This document shows positions 31,686 to 44,278 of a stretch of 64,000 nucleotides of DNA, piece after piece. Position 1 is the first letter of the stretch. Each line of letters begins with the position of its first letter. The stretch covers positions 18,496-82,495 of the forward strand of contig WNNJ02002992.1 of the NCBI GenBank assembly GCA_012934845.2. Direction: 5' to 3'. A program made the translations under genes and the position numbers. Origin of the DNA: Pomphorhynchus laevis (taxonomy: Eukaryota > Acanthocephala > Palaeacanthocephala > Echinorhynchida > Pomphorhynchidae). Under the pieces are notes generated by a model that did not search any database, was not told the origin of the DNA, and saw only the letters and a list, made by a program, of their open reading frames with translations.

Positions 31686-34600
31686 TTAACGTGGTAAATG
31701 CGTGCCAGCGCACGCTTACATGACCACAACAAAACAAAAATGTAAATCATGTGTCGAAAATGTGTAAACGGAGGAGGTGTTTGAATGTGATAAAGGAGAG
31801 GAGCGCGGCGGACGTCGAGAGGGAGTTGATTCCAGGCGAGTGAGGCGGCGACGAGGAAGGATCGGAGACCATAGTTGTTGGAGTAATTAGGAACGTAGGA
31901 GTAAGATGGGTATGACGGGAACGCAGCAATAGCGAAGTGGGGCGAGTGTCGTCTAAGAAAGGAAGGTTGATGAACAATGGGGAGCCGACAGCGATGAGAC
32001 GAAAAGTAACGAGAAGAAGGCGGAGTTTGATGCGGATGTGGATTGTGGGCCAGGCAAGTTGAGCAAGATATGTGAATGTGCGCTCAAAGCGACGGAGTCG
32101 TGGGAGCACTCGAACTCTGGAGTTGATGATGCCTTGTATGGGTAGGATGATGGATTTTTGAGAATTTGCGAAAGGGTTAAGGCAGTAATCGATTTAAGGG
32201 AAAATAAGCGATGAAAGAAGAGATATTCAAGAACGGAAGTCGATAAGGGAGCGGATGCCACGGAAAATTAAGTTAGACGAGCAGACCTCGTCACGTACGA
32301 AAGGTTTAATGGAAAGGTGATCATCGAAATGGAAGTCTAAGAAAGTTAGATTGTGTACTATGGGGATGATCGATGAGGCAAAAGATACAGTTTGAGTAAA
32401 TATGTTTGGTTTACAGGGGAGGACCCACATTATTTTGGACTTGTCGGGGTTTAGAACGAGATGGAGATTGGAGAGACGTTCGTAGATAGAAGAAATCCAG
32501 TTGGAGGCAGAAATGCCGATATCATGTATGCGTTGTGCCGGTGCATGAGCATGGATGAGGATGTCATCGGCGTATTGTATGACGTTAAATTAGTAAGGTT
32601 TCATAAACAGAGAGATCGCCAAGCAGAAGAGAGAAAAGCAGAGGACCTAAGACTGAACCTTGTGGGACCCCGCAAAAAATAGGGATGGGAGGGGATGATG
32701 AATTAGAACAGACGCGAATGGAACGGTCGGATAGATATGAGGCGAACCATGCTACGGAGGAGGAAGAAAAGCCGTAATCATAACGAAGGCGAGAAAAGGA
32801 GGACGGAGTGGTCGACAATGTCGAATGTAAAGGAGAGGTCGAGGGAGATGAGAACACTATATAGAGCCTTGCCTTGAGAAATAAGTAAGTCGTGTTAAAC
32901 TTTCATGCAGGCGATTTCTGTGGAGTGATTAGAGCAGAAAGCGCATTGGACAGGAGTGTACAGATTGGATGAGGAGAGATAAGCGTTGATCTGTATTAAG
33001 ATGAGGCGTCCTAGGAGCTTAGAAAGAGTAGGGAGTAGTGAAATGGGGCGATAGCTAGAAGAAAAGAGGGTTGACTGATTGTTTCTTAAGGAGGGGACGA
33101 ACGATTGCAGATTTCCAGTGTGATCGGAGGATACTATTTCGGATGGACGGGTTAAACAAGGTTGTGAGAAATGGGGATATCGATAAGCATATGGATTTAA
33201 GTATGGAGGTAGGCAGGTGATCGGCAGATGAGGTTTTGCTGGGCAAATACATGAGAACAGATGAGACTTCGGAAGGTGAGACAGGGATAAGATGAAAGAG
33301 TTCCGGAAGGTTGATGCTAGGCGGGGCAGAGTGGGATAGGATGGAGGCCGGGATGTCAATGGATGTGAGTTTAGAGACGAAAAGAAATTCGAGATCGTGA
33401 GGAAAGGAATATGTTATTGTGGAATAGGATAGAGACGATTTGAGTAAGGCAGGGCAGATCAGAGAGTGGTCAAGATTTCTCCAAAGCCGATGTAGGATGG
33501 TAGGTATGTGATGAGTGATGTGGCTATGAGTGAGATAAAGGGTGACAAGAAAGTGATCGGATAGGCCAGGATCGAAGATGGCCGTGAGGTGTAGGTAGCA
33601 AAATGATCAGGGACATCGATGATGTCGAGTGCCGCATTAAGGATATGTGTGGGGGCAGTGGAGATTGGTTTGTAGTTATAGTTGGATAGAATGTTGATGG
33701 ACTGGATGGACTTGGTGGAAGCGGGGCGGTCGATGCGGATTGGTAAGTCCCCAAGAACCATTAAACGGATTGCGGACAGAGAACATTGAGTCAGAAAGTC
33801 AGCGAGTTCTGTAAAAAATAAGGATGTAGGAGCTGATTAACCAGGACGGTATACAATGGCGAGATCTAGAGCTATCGGGTTAAAAGAACGACAATTGATC
33901 AGTTCCAAAGAGCAAGGACTGAAAGTGGAATTGATTTTGTAAATAGACGAGGGGTGACAGGTGAATGCGACAATGCCGCCATTTTAGAGAATTAAGAAGG
34001 GGATTTGCTGAGGCCGCGAGCTGATTCGACTAGTGAGCAACCGGCAGAGAGCAAACGGCGGATGGAGAGGTCGTCAGAATAGGAGTGCCAGGATTCGGTG
34101 AGGCAGAAGAGATTGATGGATTGCTTAGTGAATAGGTTGAGTATGAGATCGGATTTATTGAGAATAGATCTAGTGTTGAGGAGGTCGAGGCGGAAACCGT
34201 GTGTGATGGTGATAGGGGCTAGTGGAGAAGACATCTAAGGGAGATGGAGCGCCATCGAATTTTTGTGCTGGTGTGGACAACTTGAAAATTTTTTCCGATG
34301 TTTTGCATTGAGCGATTTTGGAGGGGTTGCGATCGGGCAAAATGCGAGTGTCTGAAGAGAACATGAGTTTGAACCGTTGGGTGAGGACAGAAGACGCGTG
34401 AGAGCAATGCTTAAAAATAATTTTTAGGAGAGGGGCTGGGAAGGATTAGATTGAAAAGATTTATTTAGGCGGATGAATGCGACAGGAGAAATGTTGTTGA
34501 AAAAGGATGGTTTATCTGCAGGAACAAGAGACGAAAGGATGGATCTGAACGCGGAAACATCGTGGTCGAGACGTGCTTGTGGAGATAAAGAGGTGGAAGG

Positions 34601-35250
34601 AGTGATATTAGTGACGATGACGCAACGATCGCGAGAAGGAAAGCGTTTCCGTAGGAGAGGACGAGTAACGTGAGTTGGTGAAATCACGATAGGAGAGCTG
34701 GGGTTTGAGGATATCAAGGGAGTAGGTTTGACAGCGGAAGACAAAGAGGATTTGGATAATAGAGAGGGTGGTTAGCGATGTGAGGAATGGTTTTGAGTAG
34801 AAGGATCGTGAAAGTTGGTGGAGGTAATTTTAATTGAGGAAAGATACGGGGGGGGTGTCGGGAAGTGAAGACATGGGATTATAAGTACATGTGAGTACAT
34901 GTACTTATAATGTACATGTACTTATAGTACATGTGAGAGTACATGTACTCTCACATGAAGACATGTGAGATTATAAGTACATGACAGGATCAGTGGGTTG
35001 ACAAAGGATATCAGAAACGACTGGGTATGGTTTGAGTGGACACGTTGGAGGTTGATATGTTCTTATGGGAGAGGTCGCGTATGAGTTTGTTGGCACAAAA
35101 GCCGCATATAAAGTCTTTAGACTTACTGCTGTCGCATGCGATTGTAGTCCAGACGCTGCAGTCGTGTGTCGAGCATTGTATTTGTAGTTGAGCACAGTTA
35201 GTGTCGGTCGTAGCTGTCTTCTTACGTCCTCCCATCGACGTCCTTGTGCG
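31686..35250 (-). mobile_element. LINE A, near full-length but decayed
   Basis: Read on the minus strand: ORF1 start (MGGRKKTATTDTNCAQLQIQ, FICGFCANKLI; 35235-34985), ORF1 remainder (34744-34170), endonuclease (FRLDLLNTRSILNKSDLILN, LFCLTESWHSYSDDLSIRRL, a GDLPIRIDRPAS variant; to about 33460), reverse transcriptase (RPISLLPTLSKLLGRLILIQ, VQCAFCSNHSTEIA, SDRSIRVC, FCGVPQGSVLGPLLFSLLLG; 33359-32585) and the C-terminal part ending HLLRLHIFDT at 31747. The 3' UTR holds the family hairpin GCGTGCGCTGGCACGC. Many frame changes and an expanded GTACATG block at 34880-34980 mark it as old. Confidence 0.87.
34880..34985. repeat. Palindromic GTACATGTAC expansion
   Basis: ATAAGTACATG, GTACATGTACTTATAA and GAGAGTACATGTACTCTC recur in both orientations within about 100 bp, so the block can fold on itself. 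It interrupts ORF1 of the LINE A copy. Confidence 0.8.
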
Positions 35251-35570
35251 TTAAAACTGTTAAATTTGCTGGATTGATCTGGAATATATGATCTGGAACT
35301 GGATTGATCTGGAACTGGATTGATCTGGAATGTAAGTAGTTATTGATCAAGAATATTTATATAATGTTGGAGAGATCGCCAAGGAGAAAAGAAAAAATTG
35401 GTCCCACTAGATAACCTTAAAAAACTCCACACTAGAGAAAAGGGTCGATAAAGACGCATTGAAATAGACACGGAAAGATCTTTCAGAGAAATAATAGGAG
35501 AATCAGGATACATAAGAAGAAAAGCTTTAGTTGTGGCAAATATAAAGGACGATATTCATCCAGGTCCAGT
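35251..35570 (-). mobile_element. Short tandem repeat and LINE A reverse-transcriptase scrap
   Basis: 35280-35335 holds repeats of TGGATTGATCTGGAAC. From about 35355 to 35570 the minus strand shows a decayed version of the LINE A segment around SDRSIRV and the GVPQGS block, recognisable mainly by the order of short matches. Confidence 0.55.
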
Positions 35571-35697
35571 TGTTGTGTTAGCTTGTTGCTCGTGGATTCG
35601 TCTATAGTTGTGAACGATACTTTTCATTGCGTTTGAGATTGCAACCCTTGATGTGTTGGTTGTGGCCGGCTGGCGAAGCGTTTGCGGAGTTTAAGAC
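35571..35697. other. Flank of gypsy insertion, with target duplication
   Basis: Unrecognised, more GC-balanced DNA that continues on the other side of the gypsy element at 49564. AAGAC at 35693-35697 and again at 49564-49568 is the 5-bp target-site duplication. Confidence 0.7.
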
Positions 35698-35835
35698 TGT
35701 AGTGTAAACAGATACGCTTGTAAAAAAGCTTTATTGAGTAATATCTACAAAACAAAGTAGTAAATCAGTAAGTGTAAATAGTTAACATTAAGGGTTAAGA
35801 TTTACAATATAAATGGTAAGGTGATTTTCATCACA
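35698..35835 (-). repeat. LTR (3' side) of minus-strand gypsy
   Basis: 138 bp, TGTAGTGTAAACAG to TTTTCATCACA on the plus strand, so the LTR reads TGTGATG to CACTACA. It differs from its partner at 49426-49563 at only about six positions, which suggests a young insertion. An AATAAA signal is present on the element strand. Confidence 0.93.
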
Positions 35836-37672
35836 TTCTCTCCCGTCATAGATAATCCTGCAAGTAGCTCGGCGCTTGTCTTGCTCTAACTGGTCTATTT
35901 GGTCCACTGGCGTCTGTATCGTTGTCGTTGTCATTGAAGTAAGTTTCCTGTGTCGTGCCACGATCGCTGTCGCGCATTGTTTCGCTTGTTAGTGTATTTT
36001 TGCCGGCTTCCACTATTGCTTCGATATCGTCCTTGCAGGTTATTGGCGCGTCTTGTTGGTTGTCTTCTATTGATGGGTCGTGAACACCTCCAATTGTTGG
36101 TTCGTTCAGTTCATCCGTTGGTGTGTTATTATTGCAGCATTCTTGAGGTAACCTTGCAATATAGCGTTTTGACACTTTTCTATGCTGTCCGTTAGGGTAT
36201 GAGACTGTTGAATAATAAGGATTTATATTCTCTAGTTTGGCCGGCAGTAAGTTAGGACAATGTTTGGATGTTCGGTTGTGGTTTTTCACTAACACGGACT
36301 GCGCATGCGTCAGCCATTGCGGGAGTTGGTTTTGTTTAAGGCATCTTCGGCTGTATCTGAAAATCCTATCGTGTGGACATTCGTTAGTGACTGTACATAG
36401 TAAGCTACGACTGCAGTTGAGGGCGTGTTGTAGGACTTTCTCCCAGTGTTTTATTCCAAGATTGAGGGTGCGTAGTGCTAGACGTATTGTAGTCCAAATC
36501 TGGCCGACAAATCGTTCCGCTTGTTCGTTTCCTCTAAGATTGAATGGAGACGAATGACTTGAGGATATGTTCCGAGAAAGTAAGTATTGTTTCAGCTCGG
36601 TTAACCTGAAGCAAGTTGCGTTATCAGTATGTATAAACTCCGGGGTGCCGAACGTCGAAAATAGCAATTCAAGCTTCTCAATCACTGTTTGTGAACTGGT
36701 GTATTTGCAGGGGAAACCGAATGGAATACGACTGTATTCGTCGACCACTACCAGGAGGTAAGGATTTTTTGTGTTGATGTTGGTAAAGGACCTTTGAAGT
36801 CCATGGATAGCCGCTCAAATGGACGAGTCGACTTTATAACATGAAATCCTTCTAGATGCGGATACTGGGGTTTTATCTCTGAACAAACTAAGCAGTTATT
36901 GCAAGTTAGTCTTACTTCGTCGCATGAAAACGGTAGATTGATATTTGTACATATGCTGTTAAGCGTCGTATTCCGGGATGGCACAAATCAATGTGTAGTT
37001 GTTTAAGAGAGGCTAGATCAGACCCTGCTGCGCAGACTCGCGTCAAAGTGTCGGCAACGTGGTTTTGTTTGCCAGGTCTGTAGATAATCTTAAATTCGAA
37101 CTCTGATAGTTCGAGGCGCCATCTATTAATCTTCTCATTTTTGATTTGGCTCTTGCTCTTGTTGTTTAGCATGAACGATACGAACCTTTGATCAGTAATA
37201 ATCGTAAAGGGGCGTCCGATAAGGTGCTGTCTCCACTTTCGAAGTGACTCCACAATAGCATGCGCTTCTTTCTCAATTGCCGAATATCGCGACTCCGGAT
37301 TGGTCAACGACCGAGAGAAAAATGCCACTGGTCTTCCTTCTTGGCTGAGAGATGCGGCTATGGTTGTCGCGGACGCGTCAGTTTCGACAGTTAATGGCTT
37401 ATTGTTGTCAATGTGATATAGTGCGGCTTTCATTATGTCCGATTTTATGCCTTCGAACGCTGCGATTGCCTCATCATTCATGGGAAACTGTGAAACTTTA
37501 ATTTTTGCCATTTTGAGTGAAAATTTTGCTATCCAATTCGCATAGTAAGCAAACATACCTTGCACTTGTTTAAGTTCAGACTGACATGATGGAATTGGCA
37601 GGGATTTCAGAGGCTCAAATCGTTCCGTGTCTAGTTTGAAGCTACCATTTTTGATCTGATATCTGAGAATTA
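35836..37672 (-). mobile_element. Gypsy-type retrotransposon, RNase H and integrase part (fossil)
   Basis: Minus-strand part of a Ty3/gypsy element. It shows RNase H (TVETDASATTIAASLSQEG) near 37400 and integrase with an HHCC-like region and the catalytic core (about 36980-36500; the stretch HTDNATCF is visible), and then a C-terminal tail. It belongs to the same insertion as 47602-49425: outer LTRs and target duplication match, and a nest of other elements lies between. Broken mainly by that insertion; otherwise it looks fairly whole. Confidence 0.92.
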
Positions 37673-40410
37673 AATCAGCTAACTGAGTCTACGTATTGTT
37701 ATATAATTATAAAATAAACAAAACATAATAATGCTATATCAAAATTTAATAATAAAATAATAAAATTAATAAATTGTTTTTAGATTTTCTATAATTTAAA
37801 TCAAGTTAAAAAAATAAAAATAAAAAATAAAATTTAAAATAAACGTCATTTTTATGAATTGACTAATAAATAACAGACGTTGTATCAGAATAAGAATTAG
37901 AGGTCATCAGGAGGAACTGCTATGCTATCAGGTTTCGGCCCCTAACTCCTCTACCCAACATAGCAGCGGGGCCAAATACATGCTAATGATGTATTTCCTC
38001 TGAAATAACTATCTAGTATCTTATTCTAATGCAAAGTATATTATTTATTATCCATCCATAAAAATTTGCCACTTAAGAGTTTAAATTTATTCTTTATATT
38101 ATTGTGTTGATTTATATATTTTACTATTTTCTGCTTGATGTTATTTTTATAGTAACCTAGTTTAAAATATGTATCTATTAAATTATTTAAATGATTTTGA
38201 AGAAAGCCAATATCATTACATATTGTTGCAATTCTTAAAATTTCATTATTTAATGTATTATATTTTATATTATATGGTATGCATGAATGCTCATGCAAAA
38301 ATATGTTTCTTGTAAATTTAAATATGTCATCTTTACGATATAAATTAATAGTAGTTTTAGTTAATGTTAATTTAATGTTCATATCTAGATATACACCTTC
38401 TTTATCATTAATATTGGTTTTGTTAAGAATAAGGCTTTCTGGATAAATGTGCTCACTAATTGAATAAAAATTATTAGAATTAAATACACATATATCATCA
38501 ATGTATCGAAACATATATTTCATATATTTATATTGTTTAGATTTAGTTTTTACACAGTTATGAACAAATTCATATTCTATAAAGCTTAAAAACAAGTCAG
38601 CTATAATTGGGCTACTATTACCACCCATTGGAACACCTTTTACTTGTCTAAATATAGATGTCCCTACTTTTAAATAATTTTGATTTATCAAAATATTTAA
38701 GGATTCTATTAATTCAATTTTATCCATATATTTATATTTATTTGATGGTTTAATTTTTGTTAGATAGGCGTTATAATTATTATAACATATATATGTATAT
38801 CTTTTTCCGAAAATAAGGTTAATTAATTTTACTAACGCTTCTTTAATATCTACTAAATCTAGATTTGTATAAAGCGTACTAAAATGGTATGTATTTATAT
38901 TTTGAAAATTTATTCCTTTTGTCTGTTCTAAAAATTCTTTCGTAGAATTAATACTGAAATAGTGTTTTATACCAGTATTAATTTCGATTACCTTGCAATA
39001 TTTTTTAAAATGTGCTTTAATTACTCTATTTTAAGTATTTTATTCATATAAACAGAAAGTGGTTTTAATGTACATTTAAACGCACTACATATGAACCTAG
39101 GTTTTATTGGATTTTTATGTAATTTTGGATTCCAATATAATATAGGTATAGTTTTATTATCTAATTCAACCTTTATACCCTTTTTATCCATTATAGAACA
39201 GTGACTTGTAATAATTGTTTCTAAACTCAACTCACTACGTTCATATGTTGGATTTACATATAAATCATTAGAATTAACCTCTTTCATTAGTATATCATAA
39301 TAAAGCCTTTTTGCATATGAAGACAAAGTTATTACTAGCTTTATCAATAGTTGTTATTATATAGTTATCCTTTAATTTAGTAAGTTCTTTTTACAAATCT
39401 TTATTAATTTTATCTTTCCTTTTATAATTGTTTGTTATTTTCATTTTATTTTTAATTTTATCAAATATATAATCTTTCCAAATTTTTATCTTAGATATAT
39501 TCGAGCTTTCACTATTAATCAGCTTACTAAAGTAATCATTTAAGTTATTATATAACGAACTGTAAATTTTATTTTTGTCCTTGTTGTTATTTAATCTATA
39601 TTTATACCCTTTTGATAGCAGCTTTCTTAATTCACAATTTTCAATTAATTCTAGATTATGGGTACATATATGTTCATTTATTTTATCAAAACTAAGACTT
39701 TTACAATTGCATTCTGTTTCCATTATGTTTCTAATATTATCGTTACATATTGATTTTAATTCTTTATTATAATTACAAATTTTTCGTCCTAATGGTGGTA
39801 GGAGTTTATACCTTATTTTAGGAATATATTTACTTAAATCTGACCCTATTATTTCTTTACTTTTAGAATTATTTAAAAGTCCGGCTATATTTATGTTATC
39901 TATACATTTATTAATGAAGTTTATGGTTAATGTATATTTTCTATTGTTATTATTTACATTTATTGTATGATTATAGTATTTTGTATTACAATAACTGTCT
40001 ATTATACAACTTAGCCTATCATAGTCGTTAATTAATTTTTGATTTATTGAACATATGATATCTTTAGAAAAATTTCTTATATTTACATAAAGATCTTTTA
40101 GCTTATTATCACTTAAAAGTTGTTTTAACATTTCTAATTGTTTATTTATATACATATCTTTTTAAATATTTTTAACTCTATTTTTCCTATTCCTTTTATC
40201 ACCATGACTTGTTGGTTTGCGTTTAACCGGATTATTATAATATAGTTGTTTATTATGTATTATACTACTTCTGCCAATTCCTTGTACCACGTCATCCAAT
40301 CCTAATGGGTACATGGAATTAAGCGTTTTAATCCAAAAATCTTCTTTTTCTAATAGTTTTTGGTTTAATATTGAAATGTTTTCTTCGATAATATGTTCTA
40401 AAATAAATAA
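37673..40410 (-). mobile_element. Penelope-like element copy A (5'-truncated)
   Basis: Minus-strand copy carrying the end of the GIY-YIG region (KEDFWIKTLNSMYPLGLDD), a linker (40155-39391), IPILYWNPKLHKNPIKPRFI (39290-39110), the motif-A segment FSTLYTNLDLVDIKEALVK (about 38885), VKGVPMGGNSSPIIADLFL (motif B), FRYIDDICVF (motif C, catalytic YIDD) and the C-terminus KLLSGKFLWMDNK at 38041. Coding frames change at least twice, so it is inactive. The 3' tail with the pseudoknot (37918-37973) ends at 37673 in gypsy. The layout fits the Naiad group, PLEs with the endonuclease ahead of the RT. Confidence 0.9.
37918..37973 (-). ncRNA. Pseudoknot in PLE tail (copy A)
   Basis: Transcript (minus) order: GGCCCC, CUGCUAUG, GGGGCC, CAUAGCAG. 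GGCCCC pairs with GGGGCC (37968-37973 with 37937-37942) and CUGCUAUG pairs with CAUAGCAG (37959-37966 with 37918-37925), interlocked as an H-type pseudoknot. The same pairs are kept at 9392-9448, 47381-47437 and 62428-62484. Confidence 0.7.
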
Positions 40411-40529
40411 TAATAAGACTTTATTAATAAAAATACATAAATGGAAGTGTCGTTTTACAAGAAGTCCGTTAGAAAAAAAAAGTCAGTCAACAGAAAAAAT
40501 AGGTCAACAATTTCTTTGTCTTCTTCCTA

Positions 40530-42986
40530 TTAAGGCCTCAAATCAATGGGGATTTGAGCCCCCCAACCAATCCAGCATGCCGCTTTCCGATTGACCCACC
40601 CGGGGTCTTTCACCTCCCGAAGAATCCAATCGGTGCGGACGATGTTGGGTAAACGAGAGACGAGGAGCTTAAGAAACCTTAGCCTTTGCTCTGGGGGACG
40701 TCCTCTTGAGAAGAAGACTAATCCCGAGATAGCCCAGGTACCCCAAAGGCGCACCTGGGTTTTCCCATTCAACGACAGATGCTGGGCCCGTTTCAGAGCC
40801 CACCTAGCTTTCTTCAGGATACGTTTGAGTCTATCCAGGTCGGCTTTCGCCGACCAGTTCACCGAAACGGTGAACCCCAGGTATTTTACTCGACTTGTGA
40901 AGACAGGGAGTTGTTCGGATGCAAATATGGAGGAGAGCGTAGAGAGTGCTAGTCTCTTAAGTTTTTTCTTGGTTGCAGGGGAGCCATGAAAGACAACCAC
41001 CTGCGATTGAGAGGAGTTTAGAATAAGGTTGGATCTAGGCAACTGGTCTTTTAATCTTATAAAGAAGCGGCTGATGTCCGAGACTACGTCTTTGCACCTG
41101 CGTCCAGTGAACAGGGCTGTGGTGTCATCAGCGTACACCACTAGACGTTGTTCACGTTTAAATATTTTAAATAGAATAATTGAGGCAGCAAGATATAAGA
41201 TTGGAGAAAGTGGTGAACCTTGAGGCACACCCGTAATAGGGTAGAACTGACGCGCATCAGGGTCGTCATCATAATAAAATCGCTTGGTGTACAGCAGTAT
41301 CTCCACCCTGTTAACAATTCTCGCAGGCAACCCGAGGGACCTGAGAGAAGAGATAACAAAGGGAATGGAGATGCGGTCAAATGCAGCGGAAAAATCAAGG
41401 AAAACTGCCACAGCTAGCTGATGACTGTTCTCCTGACAAAACCGATGCACTTCACCAACTGCTGAATGGACCGAGCGACCTTTGACAAACCCATGGAAAC
41501 CAGGTGGGATTAAATTTCGCCTAATCAGATGATCGCGGATTCTACGCGCAAGCGCTTTTTCGTAGATCGATACGAGGGAATTTTGAATCGAAATGGGCCG
41601 CAGGTCTTTAGGACAAGAGACCGGAAACTTTTTTGGAATAAAAATTCTCTTGCTAATGTTGATGCCGGCTACATCGGATGGGGTGGCTTATAGCATTGTG
41701 ATGGCCACCTCCCTTCTTTGATCGGTTGTCAAAAGCTGACAGACACGAGAAGAGAGTGGAGCGACGGTTTTGGAGGTGCTTGGAAGAGGCCCCCAGGCGT
41801 TGAGAATATCTGTGACAGATAAGTCTCTACTCCTGAAGTCTCCCCAAGGCGGGATTGGTTGCGGAGATTGAGTGGCTCCATAGTTGTGTAAGGCAAGTGA
41901 CTCTTCTAAAACTTTATCAAGGCCAATTCTACCGATCCAACCCAAGGCCCTATCCCTCCAACAAGCAAACTTCTCCTTCTTGAAAATCTTCCAAAAGGAA
42001 GGCTGAGAAGGGTTAAGACGAGCAATGCTCGCCCTATCCCTACTCAGCTGGAACCAATATCTGGTGCGCCAGTATTCATTCGAGAGAGTCTGTCTGGCGG
42101 AAGAAGAGAGATTAGGGAGGTTCAGTAGTTTTGCTAGAACCTTGAGTTTCGTCGGAGTGGAATTGAAAATGCGACCTTTATAGGTTGTCGAAAGCAATGC
42201 GGTAGCTTGCGAAGAGAGGTAGGAATTAAATTCGGTTAAATTCTCATTACCAATTCGGGGGAAGCGTTGGATAGCAGCTTGGAAGAAAGCCACTCTGATC
42301 GGGTCAAAGTGGAATCTTCTCCGAAGCAGCGTATCCTCCTCTATCCGCCAGCGAATTAGATCATGAGATGTGGACAGATGCTGTCGCGACTGCTCCGTGC
42401 AGAAGGGTTTTAACAACCATCTCTCGTGGAGCAGTAATAGGTCGAGGAGTGAATTCGTTGATGTGCAATGAAATGTAGGGGACGGTGGTTTGTGAATAAG
42501 ATAACCGTTCCTGGCTCTGCGGAGAGCAGCATTAATCCAACGACCAGTTCTGTCGTTGAAGTCACCTAGTACAATGTCATAGCCGCTATCGATAATACCA
42601 TCCAGAAGGTCACGGTTCTTGTGAATCTCTCCTGGACGAATGTAGACGTTGGCTAGACTGAGGCGTTTACCGTTCTTAACGAGTGAAACTACTAGACAAG
42701 ACAGGGCAGGACAAGAGTAATTTAGCAGTAGGGAGGACCTTAAAGAGCATTTAACTAGGGTCAAGAGTCCTTGAGATGAAGAGGAGTGAGGTGGGGTTAT
42801 GTACGGAGTATAGTGGGAACAAATTTGCTTTGGGATAAATCGAGTAATGTCCTGGGGGAGACGGATAGACCGCGTCTCCTGGAGGACTATAACATCTGCG
42901 TCTCTACCAGATAAAAGTCTAAGGGCAGAAGCACCTCCCGAATTCCACTGAAGAATATTCAGTGAAAAAGGCTCAGGTTTACTCAC
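40530..42986 (-). pseudogene. LINE C ORF2: APE endonuclease plus reverse transcriptase, one stop
   Basis: 818 codons including the internal stop. The endonuclease (residues 1-230) shows LQWNSGG, VLQETRSIR, NVYIRPGE, GDFNDRTGRW and TSHDLIRW, the Asn, Glu, Asp and His motifs of APE-type nucleases. After the stop (codon 433) the frame continues as ATPSDVAGINISKRIFIP, then the reverse transcriptase: FLDFSAAFDRI (motif A), GVPQGSPLSPILY (motif B), VVYADDTTAL (motif C, catalytic Asp pair), and a thumb domain ending IPIDLRP. Apart from the stop it looks complete, which suggests very recent loss of activity. A related, more decayed copy is at 56515-59275. Confidence 0.88.
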
Positions 42987-43121
42987 CAGTGGGCTAAATT
43001 AGTTGGAAGGGGGATGCCAACCTAGACAGAGCTAGGTGCAGGAGGGTTACCCCCACTGCCACTAGCCCCGTCGCGGGTCGTACCCCCCAGGGCAATATCT
43101 TCATTTCCCAGAGAAGCCTTC

Positions 43122-44253
43122 TTATCCTTGATCATCTTCCCCACCTTGGGGGTGGGACTGTTCTGGCCGAAGCCCCCTCTTCTTGGAGTGGGGGGTTTTA
43201 AGCTCGTTAGGCATGGGGGCAGCTGTTGTCCCTACAAAAGAGGATAGCAGAGGTCCAATCATTGTTTGAAATTGCGAAAAAATTACTCGTTTTTGGTTAT
43301 CAAGAAGTTGAATGATGTCAGCGTTTGACATCCGTTTGTCTGATGAACCAGCAGCAGAGGCGTAGTTGATCGGGGTTCTAGGCTTAACAAACAGTTGTTT
43401 ATATTCTTTAAATATTCTGCAACGCCTTGACCAGGCCGGATGTTCCCCTCCACAATTAGCACAAGAGGAGGAGGCCTGACATCTTTCCCCTTTTAAAGCA
43501 TACTGACAATCCCCAGCACCACAAACACCGCATACCAAGGCCTTGCTGCATGTAGAGTACCAGTGGCCCCAGGCATGGCACTTGTTACAGTGTGGGAATG
43601 TGAGTCGGTCTTCGTCAATTAGAGTGAATCCTAAGTTAAAACCTAGGAAAGGATTCGCTGACGATTTAGAAAGAAGCAGACCGGAATCAAGATCTGTATT
43701 TGCAAAAGCCACTGGGAGGGGGTCGCCCCCTTACCTAGGACTTGCCTCACTGATTGGAGGCCATACAATTTTTTCAGAGTTATCAAATCTTCTTCTGTTA
43801 GAAACAATGGAAAATTAGATATTTTAACTGAGCACTGAAGGGGTTTCAACGTTATGGAACCAGAGTCCAAAAGGTGCTTGTCAAAATAATCTTTGTATTC
43901 CTTTAATAAAGAGGCATTCGGGAAGGAAACTCTTACAGTATTGTCCAAAATCTTCACTGAATTGAACAGCACCCTGTTTGGATGAATTGATACAAACTTT
44001 CGCAAAAAGGTTGAGAAGAGATTGTGTTTCTCTATTGGTTTTTTTGAATTGATGATGCACAGGTTAGCTAATTTTAAAATCGGGGTAGCAGCCCCTTATC
44101 TGCATTTAATAAACACGAAACATCACTAACCTGATTAGAATTGTCTCCAGTAGACGAAAGAATTGAACCAGATCGTTCATTACTACCATATTTCATTGTA
44201 AAATCACCAAAAGTTGTAGAGCTTTGAAGCTCCGATAGCGTTTTAGCATTCAT
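43122..44253 (-). pseudogene. LINE C ORF1, Gag-like nucleic-acid-binding protein
   Basis: About 377 codons across three frames. The start ATG at 44253 opens MNAKTLSELQSSTTFGDF. The middle part (44005-43643) includes FVSIHPNRVLFNSVKILDNT and the segment before the zinc knuckles; the last part (43712-43122) holds three zinc knuckles and ends in a basic stretch. Proteins of this kind bind the element's RNA. Frameshifts near 44095 and 43715 mean it cannot be made whole from this copy. Confidence 0.8.
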
Positions 44254-44278
44254 TTTGCTTCAAATTGGGTAAGATATG

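Larger units (their letters stand above)
40411..44278 (-). mobile_element. LINE C (jockey-like), nearly intact
   Basis: Non-LTR retrotransposon between two PLE copies. ORF1 runs from about 44253 (start MNAKTLSELQSS) to 43122, with three CCHC-type zinc knuckles (CNKCHAWGHWYSTC, CGVCGAGDC, CANCGGEHPAWSRRC), and needs two frame changes, near 44095 and 43715. ORF2 runs from 42986 to 40530 in a single frame, interrupted only by one TAA at 41688-41690. The 3' UTR ends in AATAAAGTCTTATTATT at about 40411. The sharp boundaries with PLE sequence show a recent insertion. Clade call: jockey-like, inferred from zinc knuckles and RT layout. Confidence 0.9.

Noticed and set aside
37918-37973. Hammerhead in the PLE tail, from the nearby CTGATGA and GAAACC
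   Set aside because: Strand order is wrong for any cyclic arrangement, and stem II would need two unpaired bases before GAAA.
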